Origin: Devosia sp. Root413D1
GTDB lineage: Bacteria > Pseudomonadota > Alphaproteobacteria > Rhizobiales > Devosiaceae
Length of the DNA stretch: 64,000 nt
NCBI RefSeq assembly: GCF_001425235.1
Contig: NZ_LMEA01000010.1
Location: forward strand, 192,275-256,274
Reading direction: 5' to 3'
The translations under genes were made by a program, and so were the position numbers. This document shows positions 8,412 to 16,657 of the stretch, piece by piece. Each line of letters starts with the position of its first letter. The stretch's first letter is position 1. Under the pieces are notes generated by a model. It was not told the origin of the DNA. It saw nothing but the letters and a program-made list of their open reading frames with translations, and did no database searches.

Positions 8412-10001
8412 TCAGGCTCCGGCACGGATGGCGAGGGCGTCTTCGAGGGTCATCTCGGTATGGTGCTCCCATTCGGGACGTGGTTCGGGGAAATCGGTGC
8501 GGAAGTGGCCGCCGCGGCTTTCCTCGCGCTGCAACGCACCGGCGGCGACCAGCGTCGCCGAGGTGGTCATGTTGAGGAACGAGCGGGTGACGCCCTGCGC
8601 TGTGGCCTCGATCTCGGCGATGCGGCGCAACGCGGTGCGAAGGTCCGTGGCGTTGCGCTCGACCCCGACCAGGTCGGTCATGGTGCGGCGCAATTCCTTC
8701 ACCGACACGTGGTTGCGCAGGCGTTCCTCCACCGCCTCGCCCTCGACCGGGTCCCAGCCGATGCCGGGGAAGGGGGCAAGCGGGCTGCGCAGCGGCTCGA
8801 GGCCGGAGATATCGGCGGCGATGCGGGCGCCATAGACCACGGCCTCGAGCAGCGAGTTCGAGGCAAGGCGGTTGGCGCCATGCAGGCCCGTCGACGAGCA
8901 CTCACCGGCGGCCCAGAGGCCGGGCAGCGAGGAGCGGCCATTGGCTTCGACCTTGACCCCGCCCATGTGGTAGTGCGCCGCCGGAGTGACCGGGATCAGC
9001 TGGGTCACCGGGTCGATGCCGAAATCGGTGCAGTATTTGGCGACGGTGGGGAAGGCGGTGAGGATGCGCGCGCCGATCGCCTCGCGGGTATCGAGGAACA
9101 CCTTCCGGCCGGCCTTGATCTGACGGTAATTGGCGCGGGCGACGATATCGCGCGGCGCCAGTTCGGCATCGGGATGGATCGCCGGCATGAAGCGCTCGCC
9201 GAGGTCGTTGACGAGGATGGCGCCTTCGCCGCGCAGCGCCTCGGTGGCGAGCGGGGCAGGGTCGGCGCCGGTAGCGATGGCGGTGGGGTGGAACTGCACA
9301 AACTCGGGGTCGGCGATCAGCGCCCCGGCCCGGGCCGCCATGCCCATGGCATGGCCGCGCACCCCGGAGGGGTTGGTGGTGACGGCATAGAGCCCGCCGA
9401 GCCCGCCTGCGGCGAGTACGGTGGCGCGCGCCCGGATCAGCACCGGCTCGGCATAGCGATCACCGAGCTTGCGCGCATAGACGCCGATGATGCGGCCGTC
9501 GGCGCGGGCGAGATCGACGACGGTCAAACCCTCGACGATGCGGATCGAGGGGGTCTTGCGCACCTCGGCGATGATCGCCTGCATGATGGCGTAGCCGGCG
9601 CGGTCGCCTTCGACACGCACCACACGGTTGCGCGAGTGGGCAGCTTCCTTGCTCAGCACATAGTGGCCGAGCTCGTCGCGGTCGAACGGGGTGCCCCAGC
9701 GGGCGAGGTCTTCGATGCGCGCCGCGGCTTCGGCGGTGACCGATTCCGCTTCGTCCTCATCGACGATGCCGGCGCCGGCGATCTCGGTGTCGACCGCATG
9801 GGCATGCGAGGTGTCGCCCGGACCGACCGCGGCGGCAACGCCGCCCTGTGCCCAGGCCGACGAGGCGCCGTTGCCGAGCGGCACGGGGGAAATGACGGTG
9901 ACGGGGCGGGGAGCGAGCTTCAGCGCGCAGAACAAGCCAGCCAAACCAGCGCCGACGATGAGGGCACCGTCGGCGTTGAGGACGTTGTCAGTAAAGGTCA
10001 T
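8412..10001 (-). CDS. nadB: L-aspartate oxidase
   Basis: Flavoprotein of 529 aa that oxidises L-aspartate to iminoaspartate, first step of de novo NAD synthesis (EC 1.4.3.16). FAD-binding GALIVGAGLAGLFCALKLA lies at residues 12-30. Other family marks are ASSAWAQGGVAAAVG, SKEAAHSRNRVVRVEGDRAGYAI, FVQFHPTAI and HYHMGGVKVEANGRSSLPGLWAAGECSSTG-type segments (active-site His and Arg region). Length is normal. The quinolinate synthase gene lies 760 bases upstream on the same strand, separated by a DUF1508 gene and a repeat; nadC is not nearby. Confidence 0.95.
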   Translation of the reverse strand: MTFTDNVLNADGALIVGAGLAGLFCALKLAPRPVTVISPVPLGNGASSAWAQGGVAAAVGPGDTSHAHAVDTEIAGAGIVDEDEAESVTAEAAARIEDLARWGTPFDRDELGHYVLSKEAAHSRNRVVRVEGDRAGYAIMQAIIAEVRKTPSIRIVEGLTVVDLARADGRIIGVYARKLGDRYAEPVLIRARATVLAAGGLGGLYAVTTNPSGVRGHAMGMAARAGALIADPEFVQFHPTAIATGADPAPLATEALRGEGAILVNDLGERFMPAIHPDAELAPRDIVARANYRQIKAGRKVFLDTREAIGARILTAFPTVAKYCTDFGIDPVTQLIPVTPAAHYHMGGVKVEANGRSSLPGLWAAGECSSTGLHGANRLASNSLLEAVVYGARIAADISGLEPLRSPLAPFPGIGWDPVEGEAVEERLRNHVSVKELRRTMTDLVGVERNATDLRTALRRIAEIEATAQGVTRSFLNMTTSATLVAAGALQREESRGGHFRTDFPEPRPEWEHHTEMTLEDALAIRAGA

Positions 10002-10028
10002 CGGTCTCCCCCGGGCGAAACGCCCGGA

Positions 10029-10397
10029 TCAGGCCTCGTCGACCACAGGGGTTTCTGCAGCGCGCTTCTTAAGCGATTCTATGGCGTTTTTGGCGCTCGA
10101 CTTCGACTTGTAGGTTTCGGTCCGGACCATGGTCTCGCCGTTCGCGGCGACGAAGCGGACGAAGGTCTGGCCATCCTTGGAGGCTGCGAGCTCAAAGCGG
10201 TAGCCCTTGCCGGTTTCGCCCTTGGCCGTATCCACAACGGAGGCCGACGGGGCGTTCTTCTTCAGCGAAGCAATGGCGTTCTTGGCGCTGTCCTTGCCCG
10301 CATAGTTCTCGGACCAGAAGATGGTCTCGGCGTTGTAGACGTATTTGGCGACGAACTGGCCGCCCTTGGCGGAGGTGATCTTGAAGGAATGTGGCAC
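10029..10397 (-). CDS. DUF1508 (YegP-like) tandem-domain protein
   Basis: 122-aa protein built of two copies of the DUF1508 unit (about residues 4-52 and 66-113). The repeats carry GGQFVAKYVYNAETIFWSENY / DGQTFVRFVAANGETMVRTETY-type strands, each followed by a K-x-SAKNAI-x-SLKK helix. GTG start at 10397 with GAGGGG about ten bases upstream. YegP-like proteins are small and of unknown biochemical role. It sits 27 bases upstream of nadB on the same strand, so it may share a transcript with it; there is no known link to NAD synthesis. Confidence 0.85.
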   Translation of the reverse strand: MPHSFKITSAKGGQFVAKYVYNAETIFWSENYAGKDSAKNAIASLKKNAPSASVVDTAKGETGKGYRFELAASKDGQTFVRFVAANGETMVRTETYKSKSSAKNAIESLKKRAAETPVVDEA

Positions 10398-10582
10398 GAC
10401 GCTTTTACCCCTCGGTTGCGGGCCGGGAAGTCGTGGCCCGATCCGGCAAATCTAGCGCGGTGCGGGAGTCCCGCAACCCTCAACGTCAGGCACGCGCTTG
10501 ATTTGATTGAGCTTGGGACTCTCGCGTGGGTTATTGAGCGGAGCTTTCTATAGACGAAAGTCCGAAGGCTGGTGGCTGTGGA

Positions 10583-10708
10583 CCCCCACCCCTGTCCCCT
10601 CCCCCTAAAAAAGGGGAGGGAGACGATAGCCTCGGCATTGGTGAGAGGGTCTCCCTGCCCATTCCGGGGCGCTATCGCGCCCCTAGGGGGAGGGGACAGG
10701 GGTGGGGG
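10583..10708. repeat. Family B inverted repeat, copy 1
   Basis: Perfect 25-bp inverted arms (10583-10607 and 10684-10708) rich in C on the left and G on the right, with core CCACCCCTGTCCCCTCCCC. An inner inverted repeat is present (GATAGC/GCTATC). The same arms and flanks (GTGGCTGTGGA at the left, CAGCCCACACCGG at the right) recur at 58995-59120. It lies in the gap upstream of the DUF1508 gene and downstream of nadA; the rest of that 360-base gap shows no gene. Confidence 0.88.
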
Positions 10709-10759
10709 CAGCCCACACCGGCGCTTGGCTAGTGCGCAGTCGGCTAGTTTGCGCCGGGA

Positions 10760-11824
10760 TCAATCACGTTTCTTGGAAAAATCGATCATCCGCTGCACGG
10801 CGGCGCGGGCGGGTTCGAGCAGTTCGTCGGCGACGGTGACTTCCTCGGTCATGGTGTGGAGCGACCACAAGACGTTCTCGAGGTTGATGCGCTTCATGTG
10901 CGGGCAGATGTTGCAGCCGCGCAGGAAATCGACGCCGGTCGCTTCCGACGCCACGTTGTCGGACATCGAACACTCGGTGACCATTACCACGCGCGGCGGC
11001 TTCTGGGTCTTGACGTAGTCGATCATCGCGGCGGTCGAGCCGGCGAAATCCACCGCGTCGATCACCTCGGGCGGGCACTCGGGGTGGGCGATGATCTTGG
11101 CCGTCGGGTAAGCATGGCGCAGCTCGGCGATGTCGGCGGCGGTGAAGGTTTCGTGCACCTCGCACGAGCCGGCCCAGGTGATGACCTTCTTCTGCGTCTT
11201 CTTGGCGGTGTTGCGGGCCAGGTACTGGTCGGGAATCATGATCACCGTGTCGCCGGCGACGCCATTGACGATGTCGGCGGCGTTCGACGAGGTGCAGCAG
11301 ACATCGGTCACCGCCTTCACCGCAGCGGAGGTGTTGACGTAGGTGATGACCGGCACGCCCGGATACTGGGCGCGCATGGCGATGACATCCTCGGGGGTGA
11401 TCGAGGAAGCGAGCGAGCAGCCGGCTCGGCTGTCGGGGATCAGCACGGTCTTTTTGGGGTTCAGCAGCTTCGACGTCTCGGCCATGAAGTGCACACCGCA
11501 CTGCACGATGATCGACTGCTTGACCTTGGTGGCCTCAATGGCGAGCTGCAGGCTGTCGCCGACGATATCGGCGACGCCGTGATAGATCTGCGGCGACTGA
11601 TAGTTATGGGCGAGGATGACCGCATCCTTCTCCTTCTTCAGCCGGTTGATCTGCAGGATCAGCGGCGCATAGAAGGGCCATTCGATCTCAGGAATACGGT
11701 CTTTCACCCGCTCGTAGACGCGCGATGTGACGCGTTCGACCGCCTTGGTGAACTTGAGATCGAAACTCTCCGCGAGGATGGCGCGAGCCTCCTCCAGCGG
11801 GGTGAGAGCGTTGATAAGCTGCAC
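10760..11824 (-). CDS. nadA: Quinolinate synthase (NadA)
   Basis: 354-aa iron-sulfur enzyme condensing iminoaspartate with dihydroxyacetone phosphate to quinolinate (EC 2.5.1.72). It contains the family segments [40 protein letters not shown] and [13 protein letters not shown], which supply the three conserved Cys that hold the 4Fe-4S cluster. GTG start at 11824 ([15 protein letters not shown]); GAGGGA lies upstream. It is on the same strand as nadB, but a 126-bp palindromic repeat and a DUF1508 gene lie between, so cotranscription is uncertain. Confidence 0.96.
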   Translation of the reverse strand: MQLINALTPLEEARAILAESFDLKFTKAVERVTSRVYERVKDRIPEIEWPFYAPLILQINRLKKEKDAVILAHNYQSPQIYHGVADIVGDSLQLAIEATKVKQSIIVQCGVHFMAETSKLLNPKKTVLIPDSRAGCSLASSITPEDVIAMRAQYPGVPVITYVNTSAAVKAVTDVCCTSSNAADIVNGVAGDTVIMIPDQYLARNTAKKTQKKVITWAGSCEVHETFTAADIAELRHAYPTAKIIAHPECPPEVIDAVDFAGSTAAMIDYVKTQKPPRVVMVTECSMSDNVASEATGVDFLRGCNICPHMKRINLENVLWSLHTMTEEVTVADELLEPARAAVQRMIDFSKKRD

Positions 11825-11951
11825 CGGACCGTCCCTCCAGACGCGGCAGACTTAAGGTCGATTGCTCGCCATTTCAATGTCGCGATTTGGCTTGATCGGC
11901 ATGCGGCAAGTGCCTAACGCTCTCGCCGAACGACAGCCCTCGAGGATCGCC

Positions 11952-12590
11952 ATGCCGCAAGACGCCGCCGCCCTTCGCCAGACTCTCTCGCTTGCGCCGG
12001 TGATTCCGGTGATCGTCCTGGACGATGTGTCCGCGGCGCGGCCGCTGGCCGAGGCACTGGTGGCGGGTGGCCTGCCGGTGCTGGAAGTGACGCTCCGGAC
12101 CCCGCACGCGCTGCAGATCATCGAGGAGATGGCCAAGGTGGCGGGCGCTGTCGTCGGTTCGGGCACGGTGCGCTCGCCGCTACAGATGGGCCACTCGGTC
12201 GATGCCGGCTGCCAGTTCATGGTGTCGCCCGGCGCCTCGCCGCGGCTGCTCGAAGCGGCCGAGGAGCACAAGATCCCGCTGTTGCCCGGCATCGGCACGC
12301 CGACCGAGGCGATGACCGCGTCGGAACATGGTTACTCGTTCCTTAAGTTCTTCCCGGCCGAGGCGCTGGGTGGGGTGAAGGTGCTGAAAGCCTATGCCAG
12401 CCCGCTCGCTGACATCACCTTCTGCCCGACCGGCGGCATCGACATGGCAAAAGCCAAAGAATACCTGGCGCTGCCCAACGTGATCTGCGTCGGCGGCTCG
12501 TGGATCATGCCGGCCGATGCCATTGCCAACAAGGACTGGAAGCGGATCGAGACGCTGGCGCGCGAAGCGGCGGCGTTGAAGCAGAACTAA
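11952..12590 (+). CDS. eda: 2-keto-3-deoxy-6-phosphogluconate (KDPG/KHG) aldolase
   Basis: 212-aa class I aldolase that splits KDPG into pyruvate and glyceraldehyde 3-phosphate (Entner-Doudoroff pathway). Schiff-base Lys132 is in SFLKFFPAE and the general-base Glu45 in VLEVTLRT; GSGTVRS, GCQFMVSPG and FCPTGGI form the remainder of the barrel core. The start at 11952 has GAGGA five bases upstream and gives a family-typical length; the longer frame from 11862 lacks a binding site. It ends six bases before the convergent META-domain gene, with no terminator in the gap. Confidence 0.93.
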   Translation: MPQDAAALRQTLSLAPVIPVIVLDDVSAARPLAEALVAGGLPVLEVTLRTPHALQIIEEMAKVAGAVVGSGTVRSPLQMGHSVDAGCQFMVSPGASPRLLEAAEEHKIPLLPGIGTPTEAMTASEHGYSFLKFFPAEALGGVKVLKAYASPLADITFCPTGGIDMAKAKEYLALPNVICVGGSWIMPADAIANKDWKRIETLAREAAALKQN

Positions 12591-12596
12591 CTCTGC

Positions 12597-12998
12597 TCAA
12601 AGCGCCCGCAGCGTCGCCAGTTTGCTGCCGGCACTATCGATGAGAACCAGCACGCCGGGCTCGGCGTGAAATTTGACGGTGGCCGCGAGGACGGCGAAGA
12701 AGCTCGCCTCCTGCGCCATGGTTGCCGGTTCGCACGCCATCTCGGTCCAGGCGATGTCGGTAAACTGCAGCGCGTTGTCGTTGATGGTGACGCCGCCGCC
12801 GAAGCTGTTGCAGCCGCCGCTGCCGGAGGCGCGCCCGTCCGGCTCGACTTGCAGCGTGGTGCGCACACCGGGCGTGACGACGCCGTCGCGCAGTTCCTCA
12901 AGCGCCCAGTTGCCATAGAGCAGCGAGCCGCCGGCGAAAGCTGGGCTGGCCGTTGCGATGGCGAGGAGACAGACCAGCGGCAAGGAGCGGAGCGACAT
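12597..12998 (-). CDS. META-domain (HslJ-like) secreted protein
   Basis: 133 aa, with a signal peptide (SLRSLPLVCLLAIATASPAFA). The remaining ~110 residues match the META/HslJ fold: GNWALEELRDG, GRASGSGGCNSFGGG and FTDIAWTEMACEP (the paired Cys pattern GCNxF...MACEP is typical). HslJ proteins are outer-membrane or periplasmic and linked to stress or novobiocin tolerance in E. coli; no specific role is shown here. The ATG at 12998 has GGAGG six bases upstream, so the longer frame upstream is rejected. Divergent from modE. Confidence 0.85.
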   Translation of the reverse strand: MSLRSLPLVCLLAIATASPAFAGGSLLYGNWALEELRDGVVTPGVRTTLQVEPDGRASGSGGCNSFGGGVTINDNALQFTDIAWTEMACEPATMAQEASFFAVLAATVKFHAEPGVLVLIDSAGSKLATLRAL

Positions 12999-13098
12999 TT
13001 TCAACCTCCAGCGAAGCGAGGGGCCATACCCCTCTGCCATTGTGGCAAAGCCGTGATCTGAACTGCTATGGGTGGGCCGATGGCGCCCCGGAGGAGCG

Positions 13099-13467
13099 AT
13101 GCACGGCAACAAGACGATCGGCCTGTCCCACCTCAGGATCACGCTGTCGGACAACTTCTATATCGGCCCCGGCCGTGCAGACCTGATGGAGCTGATCGCC
13201 GAGACCGGCTCGATCTCCGAGGCCGCCAAGCGGATGGGGATGTCGTACAAGCGGGCCTGGGGGCTGGTGCAGGTGCTGAACGAGGGGTTCGGAGCGCCGC
13301 TGGTCGAGGCGTCGCGCGGCGGCAGTATGCAGGGGGCGTCGCTCACCGCTGCGGGGCGCGAGGTGCTGGAGCGCTATCGCGGCATGCAGGAGGCGACGCG
13401 CAAGGCGATCGCGCGGGATGTCGAGGCGCTCGGCGCGCTGCACGGCGATATGTCCGAGAGAAAATAA
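13099..13467 (+). CDS. modE: ModE-type molybdate-responsive regulator, DNA-binding domain only
   Basis: 122-aa winged-helix protein. GSISEAAKRMGMSYKRAWGLVQVLNEGFGAPLVEASRGG (residues about 36-74) matches the ModE N-terminal DNA-binding domain. The C-terminal TOBE molybdate-binding domains of full-length ModE (about 260 aa) are absent, as in many short alphaproteobacterial forms. The ATG at 13099 has GGAGGA three bases away. modA follows after 67 bases, with a Mo-box-like palindrome between them, so repression of modAB is the likely role. How it senses molybdate without TOBE domains is not evident. Confidence 0.87.
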   Translation: MHGNKTIGLSHLRITLSDNFYIGPGRADLMELIAETGSISEAAKRMGMSYKRAWGLVQVLNEGFGAPLVEASRGGSMQGASLTAAGREVLERYRGMQEATRKAIARDVEALGALHGDMSERK

Positions 13468-13501
13468 CGCTTGCTGCCTGCATCTGGCGTTGGCACAACC
13501 A

Positions 13502-13527
13502 TCGATATTCCCATTCGGATATATCGA
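13502..13527. promoter_or_regulatory. Mo-box-like operator upstream of modA
   Basis: Inverted repeat TCGATAT (13502-13508) / ATATCGA (13521-13527), with a 12-base AT-leaning centre. Known ModE boxes have the form ATCG-T-ATATA ... TATAT-CGAT, so the match is good. The right half abuts the modA Shine-Dalgarno (CGAGGA, 13525-13530), 7 bases before the start codon, so ModE binding could block both transcription and access to the start region. Confidence 0.72.
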
Positions 13528-13534
13528 GGATCCT

Positions 13535-14287
13535 ATGCGTCGGACCACCCTTCTGCTTGGCGCCAGCCTGCTGGCGCTGACGAGCGCGCAGGCCTTTGCC
13601 GCCGATGTCAGCGCGGCCGTTGCCGCCAACTTCACCAAGCCGGCCGAGGAGTTGGGCGCGGCGTTCACGGCGAAGACCGGCGACACGGTGAGCTTCAGCT
13701 TTGGCGCCACCGGGGCGCTCTACACCCAGATCAGCCAGGGTGCGCCGTTCGAGGTGTTTCTTTCCGCCGATAACAAGCGGCCAGCGCAGGCGGTGAAGGA
13801 AGGTTTTGCGGTCGATGGCACGGTGTTCACCTATGCGGTGGGCAAGGTCGTGCTCTACTCGCCCTCCCTCGATCTCACCGACGGCGCGGCGGTGCTTACT
13901 GCCAACGGGTTCCAGCATCTGTCGGTCGCCGACCCCAAGACCGCGCCCTATGGCGCCGCGGCGATGGAAACGCTGGACAAGCTCGGGCTGACCGAAGCCG
14001 TGACGCCCAAGATCGTCACCGGCGAGAATATCAGCCAGGCGCTGCAGTTCATCGATTCAGCCAATGCGGAGCTCGGCTTCGTCGCCCTGAGCCAGGTGAT
14101 CGACAAGCCGGCTTCGCAAGTCTGGCGGGTGCCGGCCGAGGATTATTCGCCGATCCTCCAGGATGCCGTGCTGCTGAAGCCGGGCGAGTCGGATCCAGCC
14201 GCAGCCGCCTTTCTCGAATTCTTGAAGGGCGACGAAGCGCGCGCCATCATCGAGAAATACGGCTACGAGGTCGGCTCGGGTCAATGA
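13535..14287 (+). CDS. modA: Molybdate-binding periplasmic protein
   Basis: 250 aa with signal peptide ([17 protein letters not shown], cleavage near residue 22). The mature part begins [22 protein letters not shown], and [29 protein letters not shown] is the classic ModA motif set; the Ser/Tyr residues of GASGAL/Y-type loops bind molybdate or tungstate. Start ATG at 13535, with CGAGGA four bases upstream. It precedes modB by seven bases. Function is firm by family; metal specificity (Mo versus W) is not resolved. Confidence 0.94.
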   Translation: MRRTTLLLGASLLALTSAQAFAADVSAAVAANFTKPAEELGAAFTAKTGDTVSFSFGATGALYTQISQGAPFEVFLSADNKRPAQAVKEGFAVDGTVFTYAVGKVVLYSPSLDLTDGAAVLTANGFQHLSVADPKTAPYGAAAMETLDKLGLTEAVTPKIVTGENISQALQFIDSANAELGFVALSQVIDKPASQVWRVPAEDYSPILQDAVLLKPGESDPAAAAFLEFLKGDEARAIIEKYGYEVGSGQ

Positions 14288-14294
14288 GGTTTTC

Positions 14295-14981
14295 ATGATG
14301 CTTGATGCCAGTGAGATCGTGCAGCCGGTTGGGCTGACGCTGACGCTGGCGCTCATCGTCACCCTGATCCTGCTGCTGGTCGGCACGCCGATCGCCTGGT
14401 GGCTGTGCCGCACGCGCTCGCCGCTGCAGGCGCCGATCGCCGCACTGGTGTCGCTACCACTGGTGCTGCCGCCGACAGTGCTCGGGTTCTACCTCTTGCT
14501 GGCGTTCGGGCCGAACGGCCCGGGCGGCCTCTTGGCGCCGCTCTGGGGAGCGCGGACTTTGGCTTTCTCGTTCGAGGGACTGGTCATCGCCTCGGTGCTC
14601 TACTCGCTGCCCTTCATGGTGCAACCACTGCGCACTGCGTTTGAGGCGCTGGGCGAGGAACCGCTGGAAGCGGCGGCGACACTCGGGGCAGGGCGGTGGA
14701 CGACATTCTCCAGGGTGGTGATCCCGCTGTCGCGCACCGGCTATCTCACCGGCGCCATCCTGACCTTCGCGCACACCGTCGGCGAGTTCGGGGTGGTGCT
14801 GATGATCGGCGGCAATATCCCCGGCAAGACCAAGCTGGTGTCGATGGCGATCTACGACTTCGTCGAGCGGCTGGAGTGGGACAAGGCCCATATCCTCGCC
14901 GGCGGCATGGTGGTGTTCGCGTTCGTGGTGATCACGGCGGTGATGCTGATCGATCGGCGGGTTGGGCGGGTGGTGGGGTGA
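14295..14981 (+). CDS. modB: Molybdate ABC transporter permease
   Basis: 228-aa inner-membrane permease with about five to six spans. [19 protein letters not shown] is diagnostic of ModB. The EAA coupling loop appears as [30 protein letters not shown] (about residues 118-147), and the segment [32 protein letters not shown] follows. The start is ATGATG at 14295/14298. No modC ATPase gene follows: a palindromic repeat and a convergent MarR-type gene come next, so the ATPase must be encoded elsewhere or borrowed. Confidence 0.94.
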   Translation: MMLDASEIVQPVGLTLTLALIVTLILLLVGTPIAWWLCRTRSPLQAPIAALVSLPLVLPPTVLGFYLLLAFGPNGPGGLLAPLWGARTLAFSFEGLVIASVLYSLPFMVQPLRTAFEALGEEPLEAAATLGAGRWTTFSRVVIPLSRTGYLTGAILTFAHTVGEFGVVLMIGGNIPGKTKLVSMAIYDFVERLEWDKAHILAGGMVVFAFVVITAVMLIDRRVGRVVG

Positions 14982-14986
14982 GGGCT

Positions 14987-15130
14987 GACTGATAGAGACG
15001 GCCCCCTCCCGGCCTCCCCCATGAAGGGGGAGGTGAAGAGTAGAGGCTCTGTCTTCGATCGTGCCAGGTTAACCAGCGGGGCACCTCCCCCCTTGTGGGG
15101 GAGGATGGGAGGGGGGCGTCTCTATCAGTC
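14987..15130. repeat. Palindromic repeat between modB and marR (family B relative)
   Basis: Outer arms GACTGATAGAGACG (14987-15000) and CGTCTCTATCAGTC (15117-15130) are perfect inverses. Inner C-rich/G-rich arms (CCCCCTCCC-type at 15001-15033, mirrored at 15083-15116) continue the palindrome. It occupies essentially the whole convergent gap. Confidence 0.88.
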
Positions 15131-15134
15131 GGCC

Positions 15135-15602
15135 TCAAGCCAGCCGCAACAACTCCACGAAACGCTTCAGCGCTTTGGTCAGGCCCTTGCGCTTCTTGGT
15201 GTCGAGATCGGCGAACAGAGCTTCTTCGAGCTGTTCCCAGTTGGCGGCCAGCACTTCGCGGATGCGGGCGCCGCGTTCGGTGAGGGCCAAGCCCTCGGTG
15301 AGGTCCGGGCCGATGGCCTGGCGTGCCACGATGTCCCGCTCGATCAGCCGCTGCAGCCGGGGCTGCAGCGCTTCGGGCTCGAGCCCCAGGTGCTCGGCGA
15401 GGGCGGCCTCGCTCGCCCCGAGCTCGGCATGCAGCACGAAGATCACGGCGTCGTCGCCGGCCTCCAGCCCGCGATCCAGCAGCGGCACCAGCAGCGCCTT
15501 GTGGGCCAGCTGGCCGGCTTCGATCAGCCGGTAAAGCGTTGAACGGGCTTCGGGTTTGGTCATGGGTGGATAGATAGACTTCAGGACGGGATCGAGCGAC
15601 AT
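15135..15602 (-). CDS. MarR-like winged-helix regulator
   Basis: 155-aa protein with the MarR layout: N-terminal helix (TLYRLIEAGQLAHKALLVPLLD), winged-helix core (ASEAALAEHLGLEPEALQPRLQRLIERDIVARQ), wing with GPDLTEGLALTERGARI, and C-terminal dimer helix. Similarity is structural in pattern rather than to a named member. The start is uncertain: ATG at 15602 (MSLDP) was chosen; ATG at 15611 and 15647 are in frame. Convergent with modB; the ligand and targets are unknown. Confidence 0.72.
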   Translation of the reverse strand: MSLDPVLKSIYPPMTKPEARSTLYRLIEAGQLAHKALLVPLLDRGLEAGDDAVIFVLHAELGASEAALAEHLGLEPEALQPRLQRLIERDIVARQAIGPDLTEGLALTERGARIREVLAANWEQLEEALFADLDTKKRKGLTKALKRFVELLRLA

Positions 15603-15734
15603 GGGACCCATCCTATCGTTAATCTCAGAGAGACCAAGTGGCGGCATTGTTCAGGCTTTGCGGATGACTTATGCGTGGCTGAGGCGGTGTTCGGCAGAAG
15701 CACCGCCAGTCTACACAGTTCAGGTCAGGAACGC

Positions 15735-16634
15735 ATGAGCCAGGACCTCGCCCGCATCAGGGCCTTCGTGCAGGTGTTCGATGCCGGCGGCTTCTCGTCC
15801 GCGGCGCGGCAACACGGGCGCTCCAAGGCGCTGCTGTCGAAATATGTCACCGACCTCGAGGATTATCTCGGGGTGCGGCTGATGAACCGGACCACCCGCA
15901 AACTCAGCCTCACCGAAGCCGGCGAAGCCTATTATCGCGAGGCGAGCCAGCTCTTGCAGCAGCTCGACGACCTCGATGCGACGATCTCGGACCAGACGGC
16001 CGAACCGCGCGGGCTGGTGCGGGTATCGGCGCCGCGCAACCTCGGTGAAACGACACTGGCGCCGGCGATCTTCGCCTTCATCGCCAGGAACCCGCTGATG
16101 TCGGTCGATCTGCGCCTCGAGGATCGCTATGTCGACCTGGTCGAGGAAAGCGTCGATGTGGCGCTGCGCATCTCGACGCTGGCCGATTCCTCGCTGATCG
16201 CCCGCAAGATCTCCGATATGCGGCACGTGATCTGTGCCGCGCCGAGCCTCGTCAAGCGGGTCGGCACGCCGACCTCGGGCGAGGCGCTGCGCAACATGCC
16301 ATGCGTGCTCGATACCAACATGCCCTCGCACAGTTCGTGGCGCTTCATCGAGAACGGCACGCCGGTCTCGGTGCACGTCTCCGGTCCGGCCCGGGTAAAT
16401 TCTCCGGTGGCCGCCATGCAGGCGGCGCTCGCCGGCCTTGGGTTCGCCGTATTGCCGACCTACCTCGCTGACCCGCTGATCGCCGAAGGGCGGCTGGTTC
16501 GCGTGCTCGAGGACAGGATGCCCGAGGGTCCGAGCCTGCAAGCGGTCTATCCGCATCGGCGGCATCTTGCCGGCAAGGTTCGCGCCCTGATCGACCATCT
16601 GGTCGCCTGGTTCGCCGACAATCCGGTGAAGTAG
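15735..16634 (+). CDS. LysR-family transcriptional regulator
   Basis: 299 aa. The N-terminal helix-turn-helix (ARIRAFVQVFDAGGFSSAARQHGRSKALLSKYVTDLEDYLGVRLMNRTTRKLSLTEAG, residues about 6-64) and the C-terminal substrate-binding fold place it in the large CrgA-like LysR clade. The ATG at 15735 has AGGA four bases upstream, so the earlier frame was trimmed. It sits 23 bases upstream of the nickel/cobalt exporter fusion gene on the same strand, but a regulatory link to it is speculative. The effector is unknown. Confidence 0.9.
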   Translation: MSQDLARIRAFVQVFDAGGFSSAARQHGRSKALLSKYVTDLEDYLGVRLMNRTTRKLSLTEAGEAYYREASQLLQQLDDLDATISDQTAEPRGLVRVSAPRNLGETTLAPAIFAFIARNPLMSVDLRLEDRYVDLVEESVDVALRISTLADSSLIARKISDMRHVICAAPSLVKRVGTPTSGEALRNMPCVLDTNMPSHSSWRFIENGTPVSVHVSGPARVNSPVAAMQAALAGLGFAVLPTYLADPLIAEGRLVRVLEDRMPEGPSLQAVYPHRRHLAGKVRALIDHLVAWFADNPVK

Positions 16635-16657
16635 GCAAAACAGGGCACGGGGCGTCG

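Noticed and set aside
8361-10553. 730-codon open frame opposite nadB
   Set aside because: Arises from codon bias in nadB on the other strand and runs through the DUF1508 gene as well; no domain or ribosome-binding site.
10540-10575. TTTCTATAGACGAAAG segment as an attachment site or operator
   Set aside because: The CTTTC/GAAAG pairing is short, and there is no integrase, phage gene or second copy in the window.
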